Below, piece after piece: positions 1-6,472 of a stretch of 13,838 nt of DNA (the stretch's first letter is position 1; every line of letters begins with the position of its first letter). Origin of the DNA: Candidatus Nanohalarchaeota archaeon (GTDB lineage Archaea > EX4484-52). Both the position numbers and the translations under genes were made by a program. Under the pieces are notes generated by a model that was not told the DNA's origin, ran no database searches, and worked only from the letters and a program-made list of their open reading frames with translations. The stretch lies in contig QMVB01000021.1 in NCBI GenBank assembly GCA_003660905.1, positions 1 to 13,838 on the forward strand, in the 5' to 3' direction.

Positions 1-2
1 AT

Positions 3-389
3 GTATTAGAAGAAGCAAAAAAAGAAAATTTTATCTCTTTTTCAAATGAAGATTATAAAGATTTTTGTCAAAGAGTTAATCAGAATCTTCGGTTTAAAAG
101 TAGACTATGGAAATTATTAGAAGACGATAAAACAAAAGACCAAATTTTTGATGAACAATTAAGTTACATTAAAGAATTGCTTCCAAACTGTGAATATAGT
201 GGATTTATCCAACCAAGTGCGGAGTATTCTGGTGTTGATATTTTATATGATGGTAGAATTTATTTAGCGCAAAGAAAGAATGTCTTAAAATTAGATGTCG
301 CCGAATCAGAGGAGATTATAAAGAAAACAATAAAACAATACGGGATTTGCGTTTCTCCAGTATTGCGATGTATTTTTGAAAAAATATAA
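3..389 (+). CDS. 3' end of an unrecognised protein gene (partial)
   Basis: The reading frame is already open at the left edge and runs to TAA at 387-389, giving 128 visible codons; the true start lies outside the window. A TTG at 177 is the first possible start inside, but the residues before it look equally protein-like (acidic/lysine-rich helices with aromatic residues), so I treat the whole stretch as coding. I do not recognise the family. Visible features are a charged helical N-terminal part and a C-terminal part with beta-like segments (around VDILYDGRIYLAQRKN). No membrane segment or metal motif is evident. It ends 28 bases before structured element A and, with the winged-helix gene on the other side, forms part of an accessory stretch next to hisS. 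Confidence 0.6.
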   Translation, partial: VLEEAKKENFISFSNEDYKDFCQRVNQNLRFKSRLWKLLEDDKTKDQIFDEQLSYIKELLPNCEYSGFIQPSAEYSGVDILYDGRIYLAQRKNVLKLDVAESEEIIKKTIKQYGICVSPVLRCIFEKI

Positions 390-417
390 GGGCCACCGAG
401 CAATTAGACATAACATC

Positions 418-588
418 GGAATTTAACGAAGTTTGATTTTCCCTCGTGAAGCGAAGCGGAACAGAGCTGGAAAATCAAATTTGGGTGGAGAAACCTGCAA
501 GGTTTCGGAACCGTTAAATTCCTGTTAGTTGCGTCGGAGCGTAGCGGAGACCGAGGATTAGTGCAACGTTCCGTAGCGAAGCTGAGGA
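418..588. repeat. Structured element A: nested inverted repeats with two GCGAAGC mini-hairpins
   Basis: Seen directly: an outer perfect 11-bp inverted repeat (GGAATTTAACG 418-428 with CGTTAAATTCC 512-522). It encloses a second perfect 11-bp stem (TTTGATTTTCC 432-442 with GGAAAATCAAA 469-479) and a separate 6-bp hairpin (GAAACC 490-495, loop TGCAA, GGTTTC 501-506), giving a three-way junction. A second module follows: GTTGC 528-532 with GCAAC 563-567, inner TCGG 534-537 with CCGA 551-554. The heptamer GCGAAGC occurs at 451-457 and 576-582. The outer arms fit the integron attC end patterns RYYYAAC (421-427) and GTTRRRY (513-519), but the branched interior is not a standard attC fold. It could be DNA-level (recombination site, MITE-like) or RNA-level; nothing here decides. 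Confidence 0.7.
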
Positions 589-599
589 AATCCGAAGAG

Positions 600-613
600 T
601 TGAGAATTTTGCC
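600..613. repeat. Left arm of a 14-bp inverted repeat around the winged-helix gene
   Basis: TTGAGAATTTTGCC here is the exact reverse complement of 902-915. The two arms enclose the winged-helix gene at 618-860 and its promoter, leaving 288 bp between them. The identity does not continue beyond 14 bp on either side. Confidence 0.75.
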
Positions 614-617
614 GTGA

Positions 618-860
618 TTAATTGGACAATTCCCAGATTCCTTGAGGAGACATATCCGTAGGTTTAATCTTTCCACGTTTTCTTAATTCTGTGGCTGCCC
701 ACCTAATGTCATATTGCCATGTATAAAAAATATCTCCCATATTATGTAAATCCTGCTCGTAATTTTCCCACACATATTTACAAATTTCAATTATAGAACC
801 TCTGCCTCCTAAATGTTCTAACGCTTCAATCAACCAATCGATAATATATTCTTTTGCCAT
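618..860 (-). CDS. Small winged-helix protein (Mrr N-terminal-like domain)
   Basis: Encodes 80 residues. The pattern is that of the winged-helix domain found at the N-terminus of Mrr-type restriction proteins and as stand-alone proteins: helix 1 IIDWLIEALEHLGG (6-19), recognition-helix region IIEICKYVWENY, a conserved-looking WQYDIRWAATELRKRGKI segment, and a terminal PQGIWELS beta-wing that is a hallmark of the family. No nuclease domain follows, so it probably only binds DNA, perhaps as a regulator; that role is inferred. The start ATG at 860 is supported by a TATA box centred 25 bases upstream (882-888), consistent with a leaderless message. The gene is opposite in strand to both neighbours and sits alone between structured elements A and B, like a transferred cassette. 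Confidence 0.75.
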   Translation of the reverse strand: MAKEYIIDWLIEALEHLGGRGSIIEICKYVWENYEQDLHNMGDIFYTWQYDIRWAATELRKRGKIKPTDMSPQGIWELSN

Positions 861-881
861 ATTAACAGTAACACACTATAA

Positions 882-888
882 ATATAAA
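882..888 (-). promoter_or_regulatory. TATA box for the winged-helix gene
   Basis: Minus-strand TTTATAT within a longer TTTTATATTTATA, centred 25 bases before the ATG at 860. This spacing predicts transcription starting at or next to the start codon. Confidence 0.55.
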
Positions 889-901
889 AGGTTTACTGAA
901 A

Positions 902-915
902 GGCAAAATTCTCAA
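902..915. repeat. Right arm of the 14-bp inverted repeat
   Basis: GGCAAAATTCTCAA is the exact reverse complement of 600-613. It forms the left edge of structured element B, while its partner lies at the right edge of element A. Confidence 0.75.
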
Positions 916-1111
916 TTGCAATTAACATTTAGCAATAAGCGAAGTTTTGCGAAGCAAAATTTGAGAGAACAAGTGCAATGCAGTGAACCGTTTATTGTCT
1001 TGTTATACGACCCGAGCTGAAGGCGAGAGTGCAACGTGGTCGAGGAGCGAAGCGACGAAGAAGTTTGCGAATCACTTAAAATGTACCTTAGAGTCGCAAA
1101 TTTCGAATAAC
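902..1111. repeat. Structured element B: nested inverted repeats with two GCGAAGC mini-hairpins
   Basis: Seen directly: TTTTGC 945-950, loop GAA, GCAAAA 954-959; CAATAA 933-938 with TTATTG 992-997; AACAAG 968-973 with CTTGTT 999-1004; CGACC 1008-1012 with GGTCG 1038-1042; TTTGCGA 1064-1070 with TCGCAAA 1094-1100; outer GTTAT 1002-1006 with ATAAC 1107-1111. Some pairings exclude each other, so alternative folds exist. GCGAAGC is at 949-955 and 1047-1053. The 10-mer AGTGCAACGT at 1028-1037 also occurs in element A (560-569), in both cases 6-9 bases before a GCGAAGC, so A and B are related in their second modules. Most of the 861-1289 gap without a gene is this element; 1112-1261 is otherwise AT-rich spacer. 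Confidence 0.65.
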
Positions 1112-1117
1112 ATAATA

Positions 1118-1141
1118 GTATCACGACTAAAGTAATGATAC
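1118..1141. repeat. Small inverted repeat in the hisS upstream spacer
   Basis: GTATCA (1118-1123) and TGATAC (1136-1141) are perfect complements separated by 12 bases. It lies just past element B and about 120 bp before the hisS promoter. It may be the outermost part of element B or chance. Confidence 0.35.
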
Positions 1142-1261
1142 CATACCAATAGAGTACATTATACCGACTTTATACATATATCAACCAATAAAGTTTTATC
1201 TAAGTCTTTAAAATGCTTTTTTACACAGAAACTACTTTTTATGCCCTATGAAATAATAACA

Positions 1262-1269
1262 TATATAAA
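1262..1269 (+). promoter_or_regulatory. TATA box of hisS
   Basis: TATATAAA centred about 24.5 bases before the hisS ATG at 1290. There is no Shine-Dalgarno motif before the ATG, so a leaderless message is likely. Confidence 0.65.
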
Positions 1270-1289
1270 TGTAAACTTAACTTTACTTT

Positions 1290-2609
1290 ATGAATCGCGT
1301 AAAGGGAATGAGGGATTTTGACACAGAGCTGATAAACGAAAAAGACAGGATTATCAGCAGGGCAGAAGAAGTTTTCACCAGCTTTAATTTCAAGAAAATA
1401 GACACTCCTGCACTTGAATATTTTGACACTCTCTCAAAGCAGGGAGCCGGGGGAGATGAGATAGAGAACCAGACCTATAATTTCTACGATTTTTCCAAAA
1501 GAAGACTCGGATTAAGATATGACCTGACCGTGCCTCTTGCAAGGTATTTGTCGCAGAACACGAATTTTTCAATACCCCAAAAACTCCAGAGAACAGGCAA
1601 GGTGTGGAGATATGAAGATACAAAAAAAGGAAGATACCGGGAATTTTCCCAGTGCGACATTGATATTGTTGGCTCAAAAGATATGAGGGCAGATGCCCAG
1701 GTTTTGTTTTGCGCTTATTGTGCCCTTAAAAATATAGGTTTGTCCGGATTTACATTCCACATAAACAACAGAAAATTAATAGACGGTGTGCTCAATTATA
1801 TAGGAATAAAAGAAGAGCAAAAAACCGGCGTGATGAGGACAATAGACAAAATAGAAAAATTGAGCAAAACTGAGTTGTACAGGGAATTTGCCAAGTACAA
1901 TATAAAAAAAATCAGGGCTGATGAAATACTCAATTGCTGCCGGCTCGAGGGATCAATGTATGAAGTTCTCAAAGGAATTAAAAAAAGATTTCCTGTTGAG
2001 GATGAGGCCACAGTCAGGGAGGGTTTTTTAGAACTTGAAAAACTTGCAGAATATTTAACTGCTTATGGCATAAACAATGCCTGCCGGATTAATTTAAGCA
2101 TTGTGCGCGGTCTTGACTATTACACAGGATGCGTTTTTGAGACAAAGATAAAAAATGAAGAAAAACTGGGGAGTATATGCTCGGGAGGAAGATATAATAA
2201 AATGCTGGGGTCCTTTATTGGCAAGGATGTTGCCTGTACAGGAATTTCAATAGGAGTAGATCGCCTTTTGGACTATTTTATTGAAATCAAAAAGGAAGAA
2301 AAAACCAAAATGAACAATAAGGCAATATTTGTTGCAAATGCAGATGAGGAGCATTTGGTTAGCGCAATGAATCTTGTAGCGCTTTTGCGGAAGAAATTAA
2401 AATCAGGAAGCTTCATTGTTGAGACAGATGCAATGGGCAGAAAACTCTCGAACCAGATAAAATATGCTGACCGGGAGAAAATAAGATATGTGCTTATTGT
2501 TGGAAAGGATATTGAAACCCTGAAAAAAGTCACATTTAGGGATTTAGATAAACATAGCGAAAAGCAGATAAATGCAGATTTAGCAGGTATTAAAAAGCTG
2601 ATCCAATAA
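1290..2609 (+). CDS. hisS: Histidyl-tRNA synthetase
   Basis: A 439-residue class II aminoacyl-tRNA synthetase that charges tRNA-His with histidine in the cytoplasm. It opens with the typical VKGMRDF. The order of motifs is complete: LGLRYDLTVPLARYL (73-87), motif 2 beginning RTGKVWRYEDTKKGRYREF with FSQCDIDIVG (101-128), the histidine-specific RGLDYYTGCVFE (273-283), SGGRYNKML (298-306) and motif 3 TGISIGVDRL (317-326). The C-terminal part from about 345 is the anticodon-binding domain (VANADEEHL; SNQIKYADREKIRYVLIVGKD). Length is normal for the family. The start is fixed by the TATA box 25 bases upstream and by the family N-terminus. The 3' end overlaps the convergent phosphohexomutase gene by 30 bp. 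Confidence 0.97.
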   Translation: MNRVKGMRDFDTELINEKDRIISRAEEVFTSFNFKKIDTPALEYFDTLSKQGAGGDEIENQTYNFYDFSKRRLGLRYDLTVPLARYLSQNTNFSIPQKLQRTGKVWRYEDTKKGRYREFSQCDIDIVGSKDMRADAQVLFCAYCALKNIGLSGFTFHINNRKLIDGVLNYIGIKEEQKTGVMRTIDKIEKLSKTELYREFAKYNIKKIRADEILNCCRLEGSMYEVLKGIKKRFPVEDEATVREGFLELEKLAEYLTAYGINNACRINLSIVRGLDYYTGCVFETKIKNEEKLGSICSGGRYNKMLGSFIGKDVACTGISIGVDRLLDYFIEIKKEEKTKMNNKAIFVANADEEHLVSAMNLVALLRKKLKSGSFIVETDAMGRKLSNQIKYADREKIRYVLIVGKDIETLKKVTFRDLDKHSEKQINADLAGIKKLIQ

Positions 2610-3926
2610 TATTTCCTTGTCTTCCTGAAGCTTTTTTTTGTCCTTGTTCTCCGCCATCACGCGAATTACAGGGCTGGTTCCGGAAGCTCTTATAAGAAAT
2701 ACTGTATCATTGTACCTGAATTTTATGCCGCACAGCTCTGATACAACTTCATATTTTTCCCTTGCCTTTGCTTTGATTTTTGTCATCGCCTCTTCTTTTT
2801 CCCTGTGTGATTTATGGGTTATTGTTTTTGAAATATTATGGTATTTAGGCAGGTTTTTTCTCATTTTTGGAATTTCTTTTGCAATTGAACACAGCATAAG
2901 CCCTGAAAAAATTCCGGAATTGTATTTGCAGAATTTTGGAAAAGCATAATGACCATTCGGCTCTCCTGAAAAATCAGCATCCATTTCAATTGCTTTTTCA
3001 GATACAAAGATATCTCCTATTTTTGTGCGGATTACCTTTGCGTCCCTCATATGCTCCTGGAGCATAGAAGAAGTGTCAACAGATGCAACAATTTTTTTTG
3101 ATCCAATTGTTTCAGATAGCAGGCAAAAGATTTCATGCCCGTCAATCCATCTTCCTGTGCTGTCAAAAGCAAAAATCCTGTCAGCATCAAGATCAACTCC
3201 TATTCCGATGTCTGCCTTTGTTTTTTTCACCATGTCCGCGATGTTTTGCCTGTTCTTTTCTGTCGGTTTGGGCTCAAAACTGGCATCATCTGATTTGATT
3301 TTGCAGTTTACTCTCACCACATTGCATTTGTATTTTTCAAGGATATTTATCAGATGCCTTGATGCAAAGCTATTGCAGCAATCAGCAACAACATTCAGTC
3401 CTTTTAGCTTACCTGTATCAATGTATTTTTCCAGCGCAGATTCAATTTTTTGCTCATATATTTTGTCAAACTCTTCGGTTTTGTCAGTGCGATTTCCCTT
3501 CCCGCTGATGAATTCGTCGCCAATAAAGATTTTCTTTATTTTCTCCATTTCCTTATTTGAAAACCCGTTTCCCTTTTCATACATAAACTTAAATCCGTTG
3601 TGGTCAATTGGATGATGAGAAGCTGTAACCATTATGGAAAATGCGCAATTATAGTAGTTCCCTGCAAGGGCGGTTTTGTCTGTGGTTGCTTTTCCAATGT
3701 CAATCACATCAACCCCTGCTGAATTTAAACCATCAATTAAATTTTCCTTTATAGTTTTAGAGCTCTTTCGTGTATCCATACCAACAGCAATAAGATGATT
3801 TTCAAAATTCTCTTTGCAGTATGTTCCTGCGGTCCTGCCAATCTTATAGGAAAATTCATCATCTATTTCATCAGGATAGCTCCCGCGAATGTCATACTTG
3901 TTAAATACAGCAATCAAATAATCCAT
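2580..3926 (-). CDS. Phosphomannomutase/phosphoglucomutase family (alpha-D-phosphohexomutase)
   Basis: A 448-residue enzyme interconverting hexose 1-phosphates and 6-phosphates, feeding nucleotide-sugar synthesis. All family elements are present: FNKYDIRG (8-15), the phosphoserine loop VTASHHP with the active serine near 103 (usually TASHNP, so histidine replaces asparagine), the metal loop DLDADR (245-250), the sugar-binding loop GEPNGH (321-326) and the phosphate loop RASGTSPVIR (413-422). These do not separate mannose, glucose or glucosamine substrates, so I give no symbol. An upstream ATG at 3944 is possible but lies almost on the TATA box. The ATG at 3926 sits 25 bases from it and gives the normal family N-terminus, so I choose 3926. 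It overlaps hisS tail to tail by 30 bp. Confidence 0.93.
   Translation of the reverse strand: MDYLIAVFNKYDIRGSYPDEIDDEFSYKIGRTAGTYCKENFENHLIAVGMDTRKSSKTIKENLIDGLNSAGVDVIDIGKATTDKTALAGNYYNCAFSIMVTASHHPIDHNGFKFMYEKGNGFSNKEMEKIKKIFIGDEFISGKGNRTDKTEEFDKIYEQKIESALEKYIDTGKLKGLNVVADCCNSFASRHLINILEKYKCNVVRVNCKIKSDDASFEPKPTEKNRQNIADMVKKTKADIGIGVDLDADRIFAFDSTGRWIDGHEIFCLLSETIGSKKIVASVDTSSMLQEHMRDAKVIRTKIGDIFVSEKAIEMDADFSGEPNGHYAFPKFCKYNSGIFSGLMLCSIAKEIPKMRKNLPKYHNISKTITHKSHREKEEAMTKIKAKAREKYEVVSELCGIKFRYNDTVFLIRASGTSPVIRVMAENKDKKKLQEDKEILLDQLFNTC
2632..2639 (+). terminator. Possible U-run terminator for hisS
   Basis: A run of eight T lies 22 bases after the hisS stop, on the hisS strand. Archaeal RNA polymerase can terminate on such runs without a hairpin. 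It falls inside the opposite-strand phosphohexomutase coding region (a lysine run there), so its terminator role is an inference. Confidence 0.35.
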
Positions 3927-3946
3927 ATAACAATATAAAAACACTT

Positions 3947-3954
3947 TTTATAAA
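3947..3954 (-). promoter_or_regulatory. TATA box of the phosphohexomutase gene
   Basis: TTTATAAA (a palindrome) centred about 25 bases before the ATG at 3926 on the minus strand. It decides between the two candidate start codons at 3944 and 3926. Confidence 0.65.
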
Positions 3955-3970
3955 TTTATTTATTGAACTC

Positions 3971-4055
3971 ATGCAAAAGAAACCCCGTACAAGAACGCGA
4001 TAATTCTATACAGACTAATCATGTGAATTTTATTCTTACAGCGTTTCTTTTGCAT
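3971..4055. repeat. 85-bp imperfect hairpin with 13-bp perfect terminal arms
   Basis: ATGCAAAAGAAAC (3971-3983) is exactly complementary to GTTTCTTTTGCAT (4043-4055). Inside, partial complementarity continues in register: AAGAA 3991-3995 with TTCTT 4034-4038, and ATAATTC near 4000-4006 with GAATTTTAT near 4025-4033. The whole could therefore form one long interrupted hairpin. It lies in the upstream region of the phosphohexomutase gene, beyond its TATA box. No target-site duplication is obvious. It could be a small MITE-like remnant, a non-coding RNA, or a regulatory palindrome; it is not a tRNA. Confidence 0.6.
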
Positions 4056-4307
4056 TCGAACAGAAGATAAGAGATGGTTTGTTGCTGGTCATTAGTATTC
4101 ATCTTTAACACTAACTCATTCCAACTTAGTTAATAATCACTGCGGATGTAAATAACCCACATAAAAAATATTTCCTCACCAACATCCTCGTATGTTTCCA
4201 AAAAGTCATTATGCATTTTATTTCTGATTCCATACTTTATTGGTAATTAATATAATAGTGACATTTGATATATATATACATTTGTATTATTTATTATATA
4301 TTATTTT
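4056..4307. other. AT-rich intergenic stretch with a possible 28-codon remnant
   Basis: No convincing gene. On the minus strand, 4216 to 4130 encodes 28 residues (MHNDFLETYEDVGEEIFF, then MWVIYIRSDY), and the frame stays open for ten codons upstream. The composition looks protein-like and may be a gene remnant, but it is too short to call. The 4240-4310 part is almost pure A/T, including alternating TA at 4270-4278. Confidence 0.3.
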
Positions 4308-4610
4308 TTAATCGAATTTTTTTCTTTCATCAAACAAAGATGCTAAAACAATACTCCATACAAAAAATTTTAATATGGCCATAGATAATATAGAAATCAA
4401 CAAAAAATACAGACCAATTATATATATTGGAATTAAAGCTTCCTTTTTCCCTAAAAACAAACCAATTATGATGAATGGCAATATGAGCAAAATCAATGAA
4501 TCTATCATCCATCCAATGGAAAAAGAAATATTTCCTAAAGAAAAAAGCCAAGATATGCTACTAAATGACCATGCAACAATCAGATATATTATAACGGCAT
4601 TTTTCCCCAT
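4308..4610 (-). CDS. Small integral membrane protein, unknown function
   Basis: A 100-residue, strongly hydrophobic protein with about three membrane segments: roughly 5-24, 28-54 (broken by a GWMIDS turn, then a long LILLILPFIIIGLFL stretch) and 59-90. A charged tail DERKKFD follows. I do not recognise a family. The ATG lies two bases after the gatE stop (TAA, then TA, then ATG), and GAGGGA near the end of gatE could serve as a ribosome binding site. It is therefore probably co-transcribed and translationally coupled with gatE, although nothing links the functions. No promoter of its own is visible. Confidence 0.6.
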   Translation of the reverse strand: MGKNAVIIYLIVAWSFSSISWLFSLGNISFSIGWMIDSLILLILPFIIIGLFLGKKEALIPIYIIGLYFLLISILSMAILKFFVWSIVLASLFDERKKFD

Positions 4611-4612
4611 TA

Positions 4613-6472
4613 TTATTCCCTCAATACCTCAATCAATTCCTTTTTATCTATCTGGTTTTTATGACTGGATTCAATGAATCTTATTATTTCCTTTATATTT
4701 TGCGTCTTTGATTTTCTCTTTGCTTTTTCAATCAATTCAGTCAATTTCTTTTTGTCCAGCTTTTCAATGCCGCGTTCTTTTATTATCCTGCCTGACTCAG
4801 CGTCGGGATTTTTTAGCTTTTCTGCCAGAAAGATTCCCGCTCCCTGCTTTGTAATAACATTGCTCTTTAAAGCAGCAAAGCATTCTCCAAAGCATTTGGC
4901 AGTTGTCTCAATGCCATGATTAGTCTGCATTTTTTCAAGGATTTCTGCATGGGAAATTACCGATTTTGCAACTTCATTTCCTGCCTTTTTGAGAGAAGAG
5001 GATTTCAACACTTCATCGAAAAGTCGATTCATTTTCAGGTTTATCAACTGGTTTGCAAATTCTCCTGTTACATTCATTTTTTTTGTATATAATTCTTTTC
5101 TTTCCTCATAGGTTTCAAAAAGGTTTTTTTTGCGGTTCTTTAGATGCTCTTTTGAAATATGCATCTTTGGAATGTCTGTTTCAGGATACATTCTTTTTGC
5201 CCCTGCAATCAGACGCATATAAACAGAGTCATTGTTCGGCAGGCACGCCCTTGTCTCTTTCGGTATGCCTTTTTTCAGCATTAAAATCCTTGCTTTAAGA
5301 TGTTCAAATACCCGGACTGCCTTTTTTTTGTCTGTTGCAACGCAGATTATTAAATCATCATTTCCGATTTTTAACTGCTTTCTTATCTGCTCAAACTCAT
5401 CATGCAGTCTGTATCTTTTGAGGTCTTCATCTGTGTGTATTATTCCTTTGACATTTGTCCCGACACATGCGATTTTTGCGATTTCATTTCCAAGTGTCCT
5501 GACATTATTGAGGTTTTTGGCAAAGAATCCTGCAAATTCCTTGATTGAAATTCCGTATGATTCTTTCCCGGCAAATATAGCGGATTTTGTGTTTGAAAAG
5601 AAGGAGGTAGCTTCAAACATATCTCTGATAATTATTTTTTTATTTTTTAATTTTTCTTTGATTTCAATCAAAGACAGCTGTCTCTGGATTTCCAGCTCAA
5701 TCATCTTGTCCATCTGCCGGACATCCTGCATGCCTTTTATTTCCACTCTTGCGCCTCCTTTTATAGAAATATTTACATCCTGCCTTATTGTTCCGATTCC
5801 TCTTTTCACTTTTTCTGTGGAATTTAAAAACATTCCGAGATAAAGTGCAATTTCTTTCACTTCCATAGGGGTTGCAAAAAAGGCACCGGTTGTTATTTCC
5901 ACCAGAGGAATCCCGAGACGATTTAGAAGATATGTCCTCTTTCTCCCATCGTCTTTTTCAATCTGGGCGCTTTCCTCCTCAATGCATAGAGAGTCGATTG
6001 TTATAGCTCTGTTTTTTTCCTTTAATGGATATGCCTTGCCATCAGTGCCGACGATTGCGGTTCTCTGGAATCCGCTCGTGTTTGAGCCGTCGAGCACTGT
6101 TTTTCTCATTACATATATATTATCAAAAATACAGCAGTCAAATTTCAGGCACAAATCAAGAACTATATCGAGTGCTTCTTTGTTCATTGAATGAGGCGGC
6201 TCTTCATCAATATCAACAAGGCAGGTCTCTCCTTCAAAGCATACATATTCAAATATTTTTTCTTTTTCAACTTCTTTTTTTGCAGTTTCGTCTGCTTCGC
6301 CCATCTCCCCGACAGACAGGTTCATTTTCCTTGTAATTGAGCCGCATCTCTTGCCGCACATATTGGTGGAGCAGTTGCAGAACAATTTCTTTGTATCGAG
6401 GCGCTTGTGTATTTCAAGACCGCATTTTAATCCTATCTTGCGGTAATAATCAAGTGTTTTTTCTTTGTTCAT
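4613..6472 (-). CDS. gatE: Glutamyl-tRNA(Gln) amidotransferase subunit E
   Basis: A 619-residue archaeal GatE. With GatD (not in the window) it converts Glu-tRNA(Gln) to Gln-tRNA(Gln); GatE holds the kinase/transamidase and tRNA-binding parts. The N-terminal cradle shows GLKCGLEIHKRLDTKKLFC (14-32), a cysteine cluster at 32, 34, 39 and 43 that may bind zinc, VDIDEEPPHSMN, LDGSNTSGFQRT, NRLGIPLVEITTG and the GIGTIRQDVNISI segment shared with GatB. An AspRS-like GAD insertion follows (about 290-400, with SFFSNTKSAIF and FAGFFAKNL), then the helical tail (LIEKAKRKSKTQNIKEIIRF). The GAD insertion separates GatE from GatB. The ATG at 6472 overlaps the preceding gene's stop by ATGA, yet a TATA box 24-25 bases upstream suggests its own leaderless promoter. 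Confidence 0.95.
   Translation of the reverse strand: MNKEKTLDYYRKIGLKCGLEIHKRLDTKKLFCNCSTNMCGKRCGSITRKMNLSVGEMGEADETAKKEVEKEKIFEYVCFEGETCLVDIDEEPPHSMNKEALDIVLDLCLKFDCCIFDNIYVMRKTVLDGSNTSGFQRTAIVGTDGKAYPLKEKNRAITIDSLCIEEESAQIEKDDGRKRTYLLNRLGIPLVEITTGAFFATPMEVKEIALYLGMFLNSTEKVKRGIGTIRQDVNISIKGGARVEIKGMQDVRQMDKMIELEIQRQLSLIEIKEKLKNKKIIIRDMFEATSFFSNTKSAIFAGKESYGISIKEFAGFFAKNLNNVRTLGNEIAKIACVGTNVKGIIHTDEDLKRYRLHDEFEQIRKQLKIGNDDLIICVATDKKKAVRVFEHLKARILMLKKGIPKETRACLPNNDSVYMRLIAGAKRMYPETDIPKMHISKEHLKNRKKNLFETYEERKELYTKKMNVTGEFANQLINLKMNRLFDEVLKSSSLKKAGNEVAKSVISHAEILEKMQTNHGIETTAKCFGECFAALKSNVITKQGAGIFLAEKLKNPDAESGRIIKERGIEKLDKKKLTELIEKAKRKSKTQNIKEIIRFIESSHKNQIDKKELIEVLRE

Noticed and set aside
404..676. 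Minus-strand open frame of 90 codons across element A
   Set aside because: It is created by the inverted-repeat DNA, has a low-complexity unconvincing composition, and overlaps the end of the better supported winged-helix gene.
418..1111. CRISPR array or tRNA gene in the structured region
   Set aside because: There are no regularly spaced direct repeats and no cloverleaf with T-loop and acceptor stem; the repeats are inverted and nested.
912..1124. Minus-strand open frame of 70 codons across element B
   Set aside because: It is composed of the structured repeat, is rich in serine/leucine, has no recognisable domain, and shares no promoter pattern with neighbours.
3025..3615. 196-codon plus-strand frame opposite the phosphohexomutase gene
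   Set aside because: It is an antisense shadow of a gene with complete catalytic motifs; the serine/phenylalanine-rich composition is typical of such shadows.
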